Of a DNA stretch of 64,000 nucleotides, positions 34,931-46,217 are shown piece after piece. Below the pieces are notes generated by a model that was not told the DNA's origin, ran no database searches, and was given only the letters and a program-made list of their open reading frames with translations. The DNA lies in the NCBI GenBank assembly GCA_949317995.1, contig OX439050.1, positions 54,251,777 to 54,315,776 of the forward strand, given 5' to 3'. The position numbers and the translations under genes were made by a program. The DNA is from Acholoe squamosa. Its lineage: Eukaryota; Annelida; Polychaeta; Phyllodocida; Polynoidae. Every line of letters starts with the position of its first letter. The stretch's first letter is position 1.

Positions 34931-35610
34931 ACAATAACCAATTATATTTAAACTTTCCGCAACTTTTTTTGTCCTTAAGAACTTCCTTAACCAGTTAAGG
35001 ATATCCTTAACATAGTTTCCATTACAATTTGCAAAAATCTTAACTTCTTTTGGAAGTTAAGGCAGTGAAGTTTCCGTGACTTTTGTTTTTTTCCAACTTA
35101 GGATTGTTTTATCAGGGTAATCTCTTGTGGAATTAAACTTTAAGTGTTTTGTTATCTTTTTAGCATTTTTGCACCTGTTTAATCCTACCATAACCTACTT
35201 TAAATTGACCTTAAACTTGACATATAAAAAATGGCAAAATTAAGGATTCCTAGGCATGTTGTTGCTATACAGTACCAATTGTGGTGCTCACTACCATAGT
35301 TATACATGATTAGATATGGTTTAGGCACTTTTAGATGGTGGCAATTTCCTTAAATGTTGAGACAATTTCCTTAAAAGTTGAGACATAAGTAGGGGATTCC
35401 CCTTGTGACATCATAAATTTCCTTTACTTAGCAGTGTTTTCCTTAACTTTTGCAATTTTTGCCTTAACTTTGCAATTTTTGCCTTAACTTTGCAATTTTT
35501 AGGGAACTTTTAAGGAATCTCCTCAACACTAAAGGGGACCTAAAGGCAGGATTATGTAAAGGTCAGTTAAGGTTTCCTTAACATTGGCCTCAACTTGATA
35601 AACGGGCCCC
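34931..35610. repeat. CCTTAAC-rich repeat block
   Basis: Many CCTTAAC/GTTAAGG motifs occur, including three near-identical 20-21-bp tandem units (CCTTAACTTTGCAATTTTTG) at 35441-35501. The block ends at CTTGATAAACGGGCCCC, which resembles the terminus of a MITE, but I could not find the matching inverted end. It is absent from duplication unit 2. Confidence 0.45.
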
Positions 35611-38600
35611 TGTGTGATCATAATCAGACATGTAATTATTTCTTTCTGTGAATGCTTCTCTAGTACCCTGAGTAAGTCAAGGAGAATTTCAACCTTTAAT
35701 TTTCATATTTTTCAGCGGACATTTTTTTTTCTAAATATTACAGAATTCGTTGTAGCATAATGTGCTTATTGGGACACTTCTCTTTGTAGAAGTCATTCCA
35801 GTTGAAATATAACAAATGTTGTTGGAATTCTAGGGGATTGGCCATATGCATCTTAGATACTTATATACAAATTTTAGAACATGCTACATATATATAGTTC
35901 ATATCTAGCAATATTGATTTGAAAAGGGAGGTAAAACGAGGAGGGAATGCATAATGAACATGTGAAGTTTTATAGCTATAGTATGGTTCAAACAGGAATC
36001 AATCAGTACCTGCCAGCCCTTAATCGGAAATTTTATTACATTTACTCTTATATAGGTCTTTTTAGATGATACTTCCCCAGTCGCTCATCGTAAAGGAAAC
36101 ACTGAACAAGACAACTTAACAGATATTTTGATTGGTATTCAAATTTCAGAAAAGATAAGAGTACCTTTGTCATGAAGTATTTAATTTTAATACTAAATCT
36201 AGAGATTTCATGATCCAAATAGTTTGTCGTAAATTATTTCCGGTATGATTCTCCCTGGTTCACTCAAGGGGGAAATTTCCCGGCCACTACTGACATGAGA
36301 CCACCAGACAGATGCACTTGCCTTAAAACAAGCAAGCAAGGTGATGCAAATGTGCATGTAGTTGTGCAGTTTGGCATGTATGTATGGAGAAGCCCCTGAT
36401 TGTGAGAGGATTTCACAATGGCTATGGACAATATATGTACTCCTGAGCTGCTTTTAACTCATGCCATTTTGACTTAACCTCAGTCAGTTTTGTCATAACA
36501 ATTATGTGGGCTAGAACCTGATCGGACTATGTGTCGAAGAAAAGATGCTGATGCTACAAAAGGCAGGGAATCTGGAAATCTCAATTGATCAATCTCAATT
36601 GATCATGTTATTCATTGTTTCAAAGGGTAGAAGGTTTAAAGTACTAGTCCTTCCTGGGAGATCTGTCAATCTCTTCACTTTTTTTTTGTTGGTTGGAGTT
36701 ATGGTTTTCTGAAAGCAATAAAAGACTTCCATCATTTGTCACAACTATCAGTAGCTGTATTTATTTTCATTCACTTTTTTAGACTTAGTAAGAATACCAA
36801 ATATAACTGACTAGAATGATCGTAAGGAAAAAGGTTGTCTAATCAACATGATTTGCAGAGCATCTCCAACCTATGAGGCTCATCACTAATCATCCTATTT
36901 TAATTAACTAATCACAGGACCTGTCAAATGAGGTCCCTCTAGGCTGCATTATGAAGGATGTTTCCCCTAACTATTGAGACGCAATCAACAGTGCATGATA
37001 CATTGAACCATGATAGTATCTACGAGGTCCATAAGTCATCTATATGGCTTCGAATAAGTGCTAGTCTCAAATAAGCACCTCAGGTATGACGATTCTTAAG
37101 CGCTAAAAACAGCATTCAAATAAGTGCTTGTCTTGTATTAGCAATGGGGGTACAGTGGCAATGGGTGCCACAGTGCTTATATGAGCCACTACAATATCTT
37201 AAGATGTGGTCTTTTCAATCAATGATTTCAATCAATGATTATCTCAGGGTGTTCTTAGCATTTGGGGTTCTGTAACTTACAAAATATGGGGCAAGCTTAT
37301 AATTCTAACCAGTGTTTGTAAAACAACAGCTGGAAAACTAAAGTAGAAATAATACCTTAACTAGGTCACTATGAGTTCCAAAATATTATAGTATCCTCAG
37401 AACAACCATACCACATGAACAAGAATAGATTGCTCCGACTACAATGAGGTATTGTTCTAGTGTAGGCACCTCTATGAGGAAACAGCTATTTCCATCTGAT
37501 TCTAATCAGGCAAGCTGCAGTAGCTTGTGCCTAACCAGAGCTAGCAGTTAGCAAGGAGGGGAAACATCAAATAATTGCTGAATTCACTTAGGTACAATAT
37601 CCAGCTCAGGTAGCCTTCCATTATAGAAACAATATTTTGACAAGGAATCCAAAACAAAATAGTTTGGTCTGCTTGGCCAGAATATGGAAATGTAAACAAT
37701 AATAGTCCTTCATGCCATAGAGCATAGTGCTATTGACACTAAAACAATAAACCAATAAAGATCTGACTCCATCCTTATTGTGCATCATTTGCTCAAAATG
37801 TATCTTTCTGTGTATTATGATTGATTGGCATCTCATTCCTTCTTTAGACATTGAAGACTATTCATACCTGTCAGACACTCAGAAGGAGTGTATCAGAAAA
37901 TCCATAGTGCTGGTTACTCCAATTACTGTGTGGTTTTACTCAGTAATGCTATACATACAGGTATGATACTTGTTCTTTTACAAAGACGAGTAAATACCTT
38001 TTTCCGGTGCCGACAGGCAACATTGTAATGGTAAATCCATTGTACTGCTCTGACTGTCAAGGATTTACTTTCAGAAATGTCCAACTATCAGCATTAGATT
38101 CCTTCATCATATATCTTATGACACAAGAAATTCAAATCAACAACATTACTCTAAAAAAAAGATTTTGATTATGGACAAAGGGGTGTATTTGATTCCCTCA
38201 TAAGGAAGAGTAAATTAGAAGCATGCATTGAGAGCAACTCTACTAAATGTCTATTTCTGGAAATGGTTGGGAAAATTTAACCTTTAGAAAATGAGACTGA
38301 CATTCATAACTATTCTCAAGGGCTACAAAGATAGGATCAGTCGATGGGAGAAATGGAGAGCTATGAACAGTCATGTAGATTCTTTTGTAAAATACCTGCC
38401 TCGCAATTCTGTGTCTTTTGCAATCAATTCTTTCATATCAGACCTCAATGTTTATGATATTTTTGTATACAGGACTATGTATCAGTAGTATCATATCTTG
38501 TGTTTTCATTTTTTCCAAAAAGCCACACTTCAATCAAATGGTAGGCAAGCTTGACAATAGCCAGATTTGAGTGTATCAAGTGTGGAGCACCGACCTAGGA

Positions 38601-38786
38601 ACAATATATTGGCAGTACTTAAGGTTTTCTGACTCTTCAACTGAGAAGGAAAATCCAATCGATTTACCTGTTCTGTATTTGATGTTGAATACGGGATATT
38701 GTATGCCACGCCCATGGGCATACAGACTTCAGTGCTATAGATATATGATTTATTCTTAGATGTAGAATAAGAGGTAATGCACTACC

Positions 38787-39026
38787 CTGAAAAAACTGAG
38801 AGGCACGAACGTAGTCAGTGCAGACGACTTTAAGTCCTCAGGTTGACGATACCTAAAACTACAGCTCTAGGTCGTCAAAGTGACGACTTTAGGTCGTCAT
38901 CCTGACCACCTTAGTCGTCAGTATGACGACTTTTTATTGTCAGTTTGACGAGTTTAGTTTGTCATTTGCCTTGACTACCCTAAACTTGTCTGTATTGACG
39001 AGTTTTAGGCGGCGGCATGTTTTCTG
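38787..39026. repeat. GACGAC/TAGGTCGTCA foldback-type repeat, copy 1
   Basis: The segment GACGACTTTAAGTCCTCAGG through TAGGTCGTCATCCTGAC matches the left arm at 50262-50345 at about 80-85 percent. The right half has further GACGA/TCGTC motifs but no long matching arm. The left edge (CTGAAAAAAC) and right edge (CATGTTTTCTG) are weakly inverted. It is a diverged relative of the element at 50224-50504. Confidence 0.55.
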
Positions 39027-39335
39027 TGTATGACTAAACAGTATGTACATGTATGCTCACTGTCCTTTAACTATAGAACACATAGTTATAGGTAAAGTGT
39101 TGGTATAGTTGGGCTGGCAGAGGTGATTCACAGGCACACAGAGGTTATTGATTCTCCAACTTCACCTTGTAATAATCCTATCACTGATGGAGTCTTCTCA
39201 TGCGACCAGAGCTACCTGTAGTTCTTTTCCTTGTTCACATTCTTTCTATTGGCCTTAATAATCATGCATGATACCTGTACAGAAAGGTGCATTTTGGTAG
39301 CCAAGGTTATAGTATGTATCAATAGTATTAAGTAG

Positions 39336-39782
39336 TGTAATGGAGACGGTTATACGAGTACGGCGGGGATAGACGGAGAGTCCGGCGGGAGATTCAGGTG
39401 TTAATGTGCGGAGCCGACACCGGGGGGCGCCCCGGAGGGCAGAGGTGGCCTTATTTGGAAAAGGGGGTGGGGCATGGCGTATGGTGTGACGTCACAAGTC
39501 CGGATGGTAGTATATAAGGAGGTGCAGAACGGAAGGAGGGGGTCGGTGAGTTTGGAGTTTGACAGAGCAGATGTATGGGGGCGGAAACCGGGAGCAGATC
39601 CGCCGGAGCGTAAGCAATATAGCCGTCCGCCGGAAGAGCTGAAGCGAGCTGGGTGGCCCGATACATAGAGTTATAAGTGATAATCGATGTCCCAAGCCCA
39701 AGGGCAGGCCGGGTTGTGGCCTTTGAATAAATAATCACAGTAGTCTTCGAACTTTACTTGGCGTCAGCCTCATTTTATTACA
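39336..39782 (+). repeat. Ty3/Gypsy 5' LTR
   Basis: It begins TGTAAT and ends ATTACA. A perfect cAMP-response-type palindrome TGACGTCA (39487-39494) lies 16 bp upstream of a TATA box, TATATAAG (39511-39518). An AATAAA polyadenylation signal is at 39726-39731. These three signals give a plausible U3-R-U5 layout, and all three are kept in the 3' LTR. Confidence 0.95.
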
Positions 39783-39783
39783 G

Positions 39784-39800
39784 TGGTGACAGCGGTGTAG
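39784..39800 (+). other. Ty3/Gypsy primer binding site
   Basis: TGGTGACAGCGGTG starts two bases after the 5' LTR, the expected place and TGG start of a tRNA primer site. I could not assign the tRNA with confidence. The first seven bases would fit tRNA-Trp, but the rest do not. Confidence 0.65.
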
Positions 39801-39846
39801 TCCGAAACAGGCGGTTTCGAACCCGCGCGGTGAATATAGAACGGGG

Positions 39847-41157
39847 ATGGCGTCAAGGAAAACCCCGGCGACGGGGGAGGCTAGAGCGCGCTTAGAGGAG
39901 GCTTTGGGAGCCGGGTGGCACGGGAGTTTATTGGATATGTCGGAAGAGGGTGTTCTGCTGAGACGGCCCCTGGTGGGCGATAATAGGGATGCGACACCGG
40001 GAAATAGTAAACAAGGGACTCCGGCGGGCCGGCGGGAGGAGGTTCAGAGTCAGTTCAGGGATGTCTATGAGTCTTGGAGGCGGGGACTGGCGGGCTCGGC
40101 GGGGGAGCAGGCGTGGAGCTCTGGGGACCCACAGGGGGAGACAGGTTCGTCCGGGGCAGTCAGAAAGTACGGAGTAGGCGAGTCGCAAGATCGCCGGGAT
40201 TCCGGTGGTAGGAACGGGCACAATGACGCGCCTGAACCCCGTCAGGATCGGGGCAGTGAGGACGGCTGGCAGGCATTACCAGGAGATCCCTCAGGTGGAC
40301 AGTCGGAGCGGGGGTCCCGGCCCTCTGGAGGGGGCAGTGATACCAGGAGGGTGGAGAAACCAGCGGTCATGCCTGGTAAATATGATGGGACGACGAATTT
40401 GGATGAATTTTTGGCCCATTTCGACCTGTGTGTTAAGGCGAATTGTTGGACATCGGAGGAAGCTGGAGTTTTTCTCGGGATTAGCCTGTCGGGGGTTGCA
40501 CGCCAGTTGCTCTCGGCTGTTAACCCATCGGAGGTCGACGGGTATGTTAAGTTGCGGGGTGCCCTGGTTAATAGGTTCCAGCCGCCAAACCAGGTCGAAA
40601 GCTATAAGGCGTTGTGGAGGACGAGATATAGGCAAAAGAACGAGTCCCTCCACATCCTAGCAGATGACATTACACGTCTCACTCGATTGGCTTACCCGGC
40701 CGCCGACGCCTCTACCCAGGATACAATGGCTAAGGATCGGTTTTTGGAGAGTTTGAGGGATCCCCAGCTGAAGGCGTGGATCTTTCAAACGAGACCTAGG
40801 AAGCTGTCTGAGGCATTGGAGACGGCTGTGGAGGGGCAGGCCTTCCTGGACGACAATCAGCTGTCCGACAGTAGGGTGAGGGCCGTCGACGATCCGCCGT
40901 CTGCGATGTCTGCCCACCCCAGCCCGGGGATGGAGGACTGGTTGAAGTCGAAGCTCGATGCTTTCATGGCCACCGTGGAGGCCAAGTTCCAGGAGGGCAC
41001 CGGACGCTCGCGCTTGTCGGCCCGGCCGAAGGGCTGCTTTGAGTGTGGGGAGGAGGGCCATTTCCGGCGGAGTTGCCCTAAGTTCAAAGCTCGGTTGGCG
41101 CGGGAGAGTCCCAGTAACTGTCCGGCGGAGGTGAATCAGGTGACGGGAAACTGGTAG
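39847..41157 (+). CDS. gag: Ty3/Gypsy gag (capsid-nucleocapsid) open frame
   Basis: A 436-codon open frame begins at the first good ATG after the primer site. Residues 1-170 are Gly/Arg/Ser-rich and low in complexity. Residues about 175-340 (from VMPGKYDGTTNLDEFLAHFD through DTMAKDRFLESLRDPQLKAW) have the pattern of a retrotransposon Gag/capsid domain. A CCHC zinc knuckle, CFECGEEGHFRRSC, sits at residues 397-410 near the C-terminus. This protein would form the particle and bind the element RNA. Pol follows in another reading frame, and Ty3/Gypsy elements commonly reach pol by programmed frameshifting. Confidence 0.9.
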   Translation: MASRKTPATGEARARLEEALGAGWHGSLLDMSEEGVLLRRPLVGDNRDATPGNSKQGTPAGRREEVQSQFRDVYESWRRGLAGSAGEQAWSSGDPQGETGSSGAVRKYGVGESQDRRDSGGRNGHNDAPEPRQDRGSEDGWQALPGDPSGGQSERGSRPSGGGSDTRRVEKPAVMPGKYDGTTNLDEFLAHFDLCVKANCWTSEEAGVFLGISLSGVARQLLSAVNPSEVDGYVKLRGALVNRFQPPNQVESYKALWRTRYRQKNESLHILADDITRLTRLAYPAADASTQDTMAKDRFLESLRDPQLKAWIFQTRPRKLSEALETAVEGQAFLDDNQLSDSRVRAVDDPPSAMSAHPSPGMEDWLKSKLDAFMATVEAKFQEGTGRSRLSARPKGCFECGEEGHFRRSCPKFKARLARESPSNCPAEVNQVTGNW

Positions 41158-41201
41158 GGGTCTCTTCTGGCGGCCAGGAGGAGGCCTCAGCTTCTAGGCC
41201 G

Positions 41202-44200
41202 TTGGAGTGGCGAGGGCGCCAGGAGCGCACCAGGAATGGATTGGAATTGACAGGGCAGCTGTGGGGTAGGGACATACAGCTGCTGGTGGATACAGGAGCT
41301 ACGGTTAATCTGCTGTCGGCTAAGTGGTGGCATGGAGCTGGTTCTCCTGGCAACTTGCAACAGCATAATGGCCGCCTGACAACAGCAGATGGCACGCCCA
41401 TCGAGGTGGAGGGGAAGTTAACTACACTGTTGAGCGGCGGGGAGGCAGAACGGCCTATCAATTTCTTGGTGGCGGACATCGGTGCGGAAGGGATTTTAGG
41501 GGCCGAGTTCGTCAGGCAGGAGAGGGCAGTGGTGGACTTGGCAGGGGAAAGGCTGTTGTGGACAGAGTTTTGCACCACCAAGTGTAGGGTGGTGAGTGAC
41601 ACGACTACGGTGCTGCCTGGTCGGCAGGAGACTTTGATAGAGGGGCGGTTGGAGGGGCCATGGGCGCCGGGACGCACAGGTGTGGTGGAAGGCGTAGGGG
41701 AAGTGGAGCTGAATCGGGGATTCAGAGTGGGACGGACCTTAGTAAGCCCTGACAATTCTCTGGTACCTATCTTGGTGTTCAATCCGGGCCAGGACCCGGT
41801 GACACTGTATGAGGGCATGAACTTGGCCACTCTGGATGGAGTAGAGATGCCCCACCTGGTGGAACAGGAGGACTCGGTGCGGGTCGTGGGCTCCGGACCA
41901 GGGGGAGGCGAACCGCCTGGTTGGTGTGTGGAGTTACTGAAGGAGTCCCGGCTGGAGGACAGGGCGCCGTGGGTAGACATGCTCTGTCGCCGCAGGGGAG
42001 CATTTCAGCTAGCGCCGGGAGAACTGGGGCACACTGCCCTAGTCTCCCACCGCATTGACACCGGGACAGCCGCGCCGGTGAAACTCCCTCCTAGGCGATT
42101 GGCACCCCACCGCCGGGAAATCGTCGATGTTGAAGTAGACGCTATGTTAAAGAAAGGGGTCATTGAGCGCAGCCATGGACCCTGGGCGTCGCCGGTAGTA
42201 CTGGTTAGGAAGAAAGACGGCAGTATGCGGTTCTGCGTTGACTACAGGAAGGTCAATGAGGTCACCGTCAAGGACGCCTACCCCCTGCCGAGGATTGACG
42301 ACTCTCTAGATTCCATGGCGGGAGCACGGTGGTTCTCCACGTTAGATTTAGCTTCAGGGTACTGGCAAGTGGAGGTCGACCCGGCGGATAGGGAGAAGAC
42401 TGCGTTCACAACCCACCGTGGCCTATACCAGTTTAAGGTGATGCCCTTTGGCCTTTGCAACGCTCCCAGTACCTTTGAGCGGCTGATGGAGGTAGACCTG
42501 GAGGTAGACCTGGAGACCCATCTCCGGCGGTTGGAGGAGGTACTGAGGCGCTTGGAAGACGCCGGGCTAAAAATAAAGCCAGGGAAGTGCCAGTTGGTTC
42601 GGCCCAGCGTAGCCTTCTTGGGTCATGTGGTGGATGAGAGGGGGGTTGGCACCCACCCTGAGAAGGTCTCGGCGGTGGCTGAGTGTCCCACACCCACCTC
42701 TGTCTCCGAAGTTAGGAGTTTTTTGGGGCTGTGTGGGTACTACAGGGGGTTTGTGGCCGACTTCGCAGCTGTGGCCAAGCCGCTGTCCACACTCACGGAG
42801 AAGAACAAGGAGTTTCACTGGGATAGGAGCTGCGCTGAAGCTTTTCATGCCCTAAAGGCGAAACTGGTGGAGGCACCCATACTAGCATACCCTGCCGGAG
42901 AAGGCCATCTGACTCTCGACACCGACGCCAGCGACCTTGGCCTGGGCGCTGTCTTATCGCAGGACCAGGGGGGCCAAGAGAAAGTCTTGGCCTATGCCAG
43001 CAGGACTTTGAATAAACCGGAACGTAACTATTGTGTCACCAGGAGAGAAATGCTGGCTGTGATGTTTGGTCTTAAGAAGTTCCGCCACTACTTAGTGGGC
43101 CGACACATAAGGATACGAATGGACCACGCCGCCCTGCGCTGGCTTATGAGCTTTAGAGAACCGGAAGGGCAGGTGGCTCGGTGGTTACAGTTGATTGGGA
43201 TGTATGACTACACCATAGAACATCGGCCGGGTAGGTTGCATGGAAATGCGGATGGACTGTCGCGCCGACCATGCCGTCAATGTGGATAGGGACCGGAGGG
43301 AGGCCTCCAGGAGGGCTGCTGCAGGGTGGTGACAAGGGCTCATGGGCCGGTGGAGGATGACAGCGAGACCGGGTGGAAGAGGGCACAGGAGGATGATCCC
43401 CTCCTGGCTCAGGTGCTAGCCTGGAAATTGGGGACGGCGGAGATCCCGGCCGACGGGGAGTTGGCCAGACAACCCTATGCCGTGAGGGCCCTAGTGAACC
43501 AACTGGAGAGATTGGAAAGGAGAGCCGGGTGCTTAGGGCGGATCTGGTGGGAGCCAGGCGGTAGGTCTACCTTTCAGATATTGGTGCCAGCAGCGCGGCA
43601 GGAGGAGGTGATGGGGGAGTCACATGGGTCACCCCTATCGTGCCATTTCGGCCGCGACAAGTCAATCCGGCGGCTTCAGCAATCTTACTACTGGCCGGAC
43701 TATAGGAGAGACATGACACGGTGGTGTGCGTCATGCACCGCTTGTCTGCGCCGGAAGAAGCCTACCCATCCCCCCAAGGTGATGATGAATCACCAGCCGG
43801 TGGGGTGGACTATGGAGCGGGTGGCTATGGACCTGATGGGCCCCTTACCTAAGACCCCCAGGGAGAACAAGCACATACTGGTGGTGATGGATTACTTCAC
43901 CCGATGGGCGGAGGCGGTGGCCCTACCGGATCAGGAGGTGGCGACGGTAGCTCGTGGTTTCGTAGCTGAGGTGGTGTGCCACCTGGGACCGCCTGCCGTG
44001 GTGCATTCTGACCAGGGGCGGAACTTTCAATCCGCCCTGTTCAGGGAGGTCCAGAAACTTTTGGGGTCAGTCCAGACAAGGACCTGTCCCTATAACCCAA
44101 AGTCTGACGGCTTAGTGGAGCGTTTTAATAGGACTCTGGAGGCGATGCTCGCAATGACGGTGGAGAGCAATCACACCGACTGGGACTTACAGTTGCCCTT

Positions 44201-44660
44201 CGTGATGTCTGCATACAGGTCCTCGGTGCAGTCGTCAATCAACCAGACGCCGAATTATCTGATGCTAGGCCGGGAAACCCAGGCTCCACTGGCGCTGCTC
44301 TATCTGGAAAGGCGGGTACCTTACCCCGTGGACCCCCGTGACTTTGCAGCGGAGATGCAGTATAGGATGGCCCAGGCTCATCAGTATGCCAGGGAACAAT
44401 CAGGCGCAAGTGTGAGGCGACAGGAGAGATCTTACTCAGGGAAGGTGAGGCTCTGGAGGTGGGGGACGAGGTGTACTACCTAGTACCCAAGAGGGAGATA
44501 GGTAAGTCTTCTAAGCTCCTCCTACCCTATACTGGTCCGTGGACTGTCGTCAGAGCCCTAGGCGGCCCTGTCTTCGAGATCCAAGACGGCAGGAGCAAGA
44601 AAGTTGTTCACCGGGACCTACTGAAGAAGGTCCCCTGCCGGGATCCTGAGCGGGAAACGA
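41202..44660 (+). pseudogene. pol: Ty3/Gypsy pol region (protease, RT, RNase H, integrase), broken
   Basis: Recognisable domains in order are: an aspartic protease (LLVDTGATVNLLS, near 41283); reverse transcriptase fingers and palm (FCVDYRKVNEV near 42231, LDLASGYWQVEVD near 42341, MPFGLCNAP near 42440) with its thumb and connection (VSEVRSFLGLCGYYRGF); RNase H (LDTDASDLGLGAVLSQ near 42918, ending HGNADGLSRR); an integrase HHCC zinc domain (43620-43745); an integrase DDE core (near 43828, 44008 and 44117, with VHSDQGRNF and SDGLVERFNRTLE); and a GPY/F-type C-terminal domain (YTGPWTVV...VVHRDLLKK, about 44460-44640). The order defines Ty3/Gypsy. This copy is not intact. Confidence 0.9.
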
Positions 44661-45267
44661 TTCGGGTGCTGCGTTCCTGTCCGCCCCTGCCGGGCTCCAG
44701 CGAAAATCCGGGTACTTGGCCGTTTCCCGCCCTGCCGGTTGTGACGTCACCAGGAGACGTCATGGACGTACGTCGGGTAGATGACCTGTGGATCGGCCGG
44801 GGCGCACGTCTCTGGGCTTCCTACATCCCGTGGGTTCTGAAAAAGAAAGAAGGAAGTGTAATAATTGCAGAGAAACATATCTCCGTGCTAGAGTTGATTG
44901 AACGGGAGGGGCCAGCCGGTGTGAAAGGGGCGCACGTTGGCGCCACGGGCATGGGGAAAGGTAGAGGAAGGGTACACTTACCTGAGAGGGGTGCTGGCGA
45001 CCTTGGGGGAAGGAAGGGTGGAAAGGGCCACGGGTGCCCAGATTTTTCTAAAAAGGACTTCTGTGAAGGGGGAAGGGGGGTCCGCAGGGCTCCTAATCCC
45101 ATCTCTGGTGGGTCAGCTGCCCCCCGGGAGGAGCTGCTATACGCCAGAGATAACGAAGAGGCACCGGGGAAGTGAGGTTCAGGTCCTGCGGTTGATCCCG
45201 GCGCTGGAGCCCCCTCCGGCGGAGGGGCACTGGTATAAGGGGGGAGGAAAAGAGAGTCGACACGCCA

Positions 45268-45722
45268 TGTCTATTCGAATAAGGGACATTGTTTTAGACA
45301 AGAAGCGGAGACACGAACAGGAGGACCGCCGCAGACGGGTGTGGGGCCGCCGGGAGCTCTACCGGGAAGACGTCTGGCGGCGTGACCTCTTTCCGCGAGA
45401 AGTAGGTCACCGCCAAGAACGAGGCCAGCGGCCATATTCAAACTGGCGGCAGGCAGAGTACGACCGGCGTGGCGGCGGAGACAACGAGAAATCCAAGTTT
45501 GTGTCGGAAATGGGCCCCAAAAAGGACGTCAAGACCAAGAGGGGTGACAAGGAGAAGACTCCTAAGAAGAAGTCGCCGGCCAAGAAAAGGTATGCGTGTC
45601 CTGAGCCCGACTGTATGGTGAAAACGGGGCGACTTGATACGCTCAAGCGTCACCTCACTCTGCATGCGGGAGAGGGCCCCGGGTGGGAAACACCCCACCC
45701 ACCCTTGGAGTATATATGCTAA
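45268..45722 (+). CDS. Accessory open stretch with a C2H2 zinc finger
   Basis: After pol, an open stretch starting MSIRIRDIVLDKKRRHEQED encodes a very basic protein (runs of Arg, Lys and Glu, then PKKDVKTKRGDKEKTPKKKSPAKKR) ending in one C2H2 finger: YACPEPDCMVKTGRLDTLKRH with the second His three residues on (about 45597-45665). No signal peptide or membrane segment is present, so it is not an envelope. A nucleic-acid-binding role is inferred from the finger and the basic tract. The frame is also open upstream of this Met, to 44937. A known function is not recognised. Confidence 0.6.
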
Positions 45723-46217
45723 CGTCCCCGACCCGGCCGACATCAGATACCGCCGTAAGCTGCCCGAACCCTCCCCGTCGGAGGCAGAAGAGGAGGACGA
45801 GCCGGGAGACTCGGGTCAGTCGTCCCAGCAGGCGGTAGCCAGCGTTGTGGTGGGGCCCGGCGCCAAGGGGAAGAGGACCGTCGCCGAGTCGTCGCAGCGG
45901 GGTAGGGGAGAGAAGAGGGGTGCCTCATCATCCCGGGAAAGTAGTTGGGAGCGGGACTCCGTGTGTGTCATTGGGGACGCCGGAGAAGAGGACGAGGTGC
46001 CCTTATCAGAGAGGAGGGGGCTGTCTCCCGCAAAGAAGTCACCGCGATCCTCCAGTGCGGTGGCAGTGAAGAAGGCCCGGAAGGAGGAACAGTCCGGCGG
46101 AGAGGCGGACACGGCGGTGGGTACAACCGGGGACCTTGACGAAACGGTGCTCACCGACTTGCTAGGGGGGGGCAAGATGGACACCCTGCGGCGACGGGTG
46201 GGAAGGAGACCAGGTCC

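Larger units (their letters stand above)
28520..36170 (+). repeat. Tandem segmental duplication II, unit 1
   Basis: Co-linear matches link this unit to 36240-51990: 28680-28860 with 36330-36510, 29200-29400 with 36830-37030, 30960-31160 with 38160-38330, 31380 with 39100, 32370-32440 with 39137-39205, 32930-33320 with 51055-51690, and 35870-36165 with 51730-51985. Identity is about 75-85 percent. The Ty3/Gypsy insertion accounts for the large offset in the right half. No gene was recognised. The LINE remnant at 34360-34930 is private to this unit. Confidence 0.75.

Noticed and set aside
39784-39800. Ty3/Gypsy primer site also matching the TRIM tRNA
   Set aside because: After TGGTG the sequences diverge (ACAGCGGTG against GAGAAACCG), so the two elements do not share a primer.
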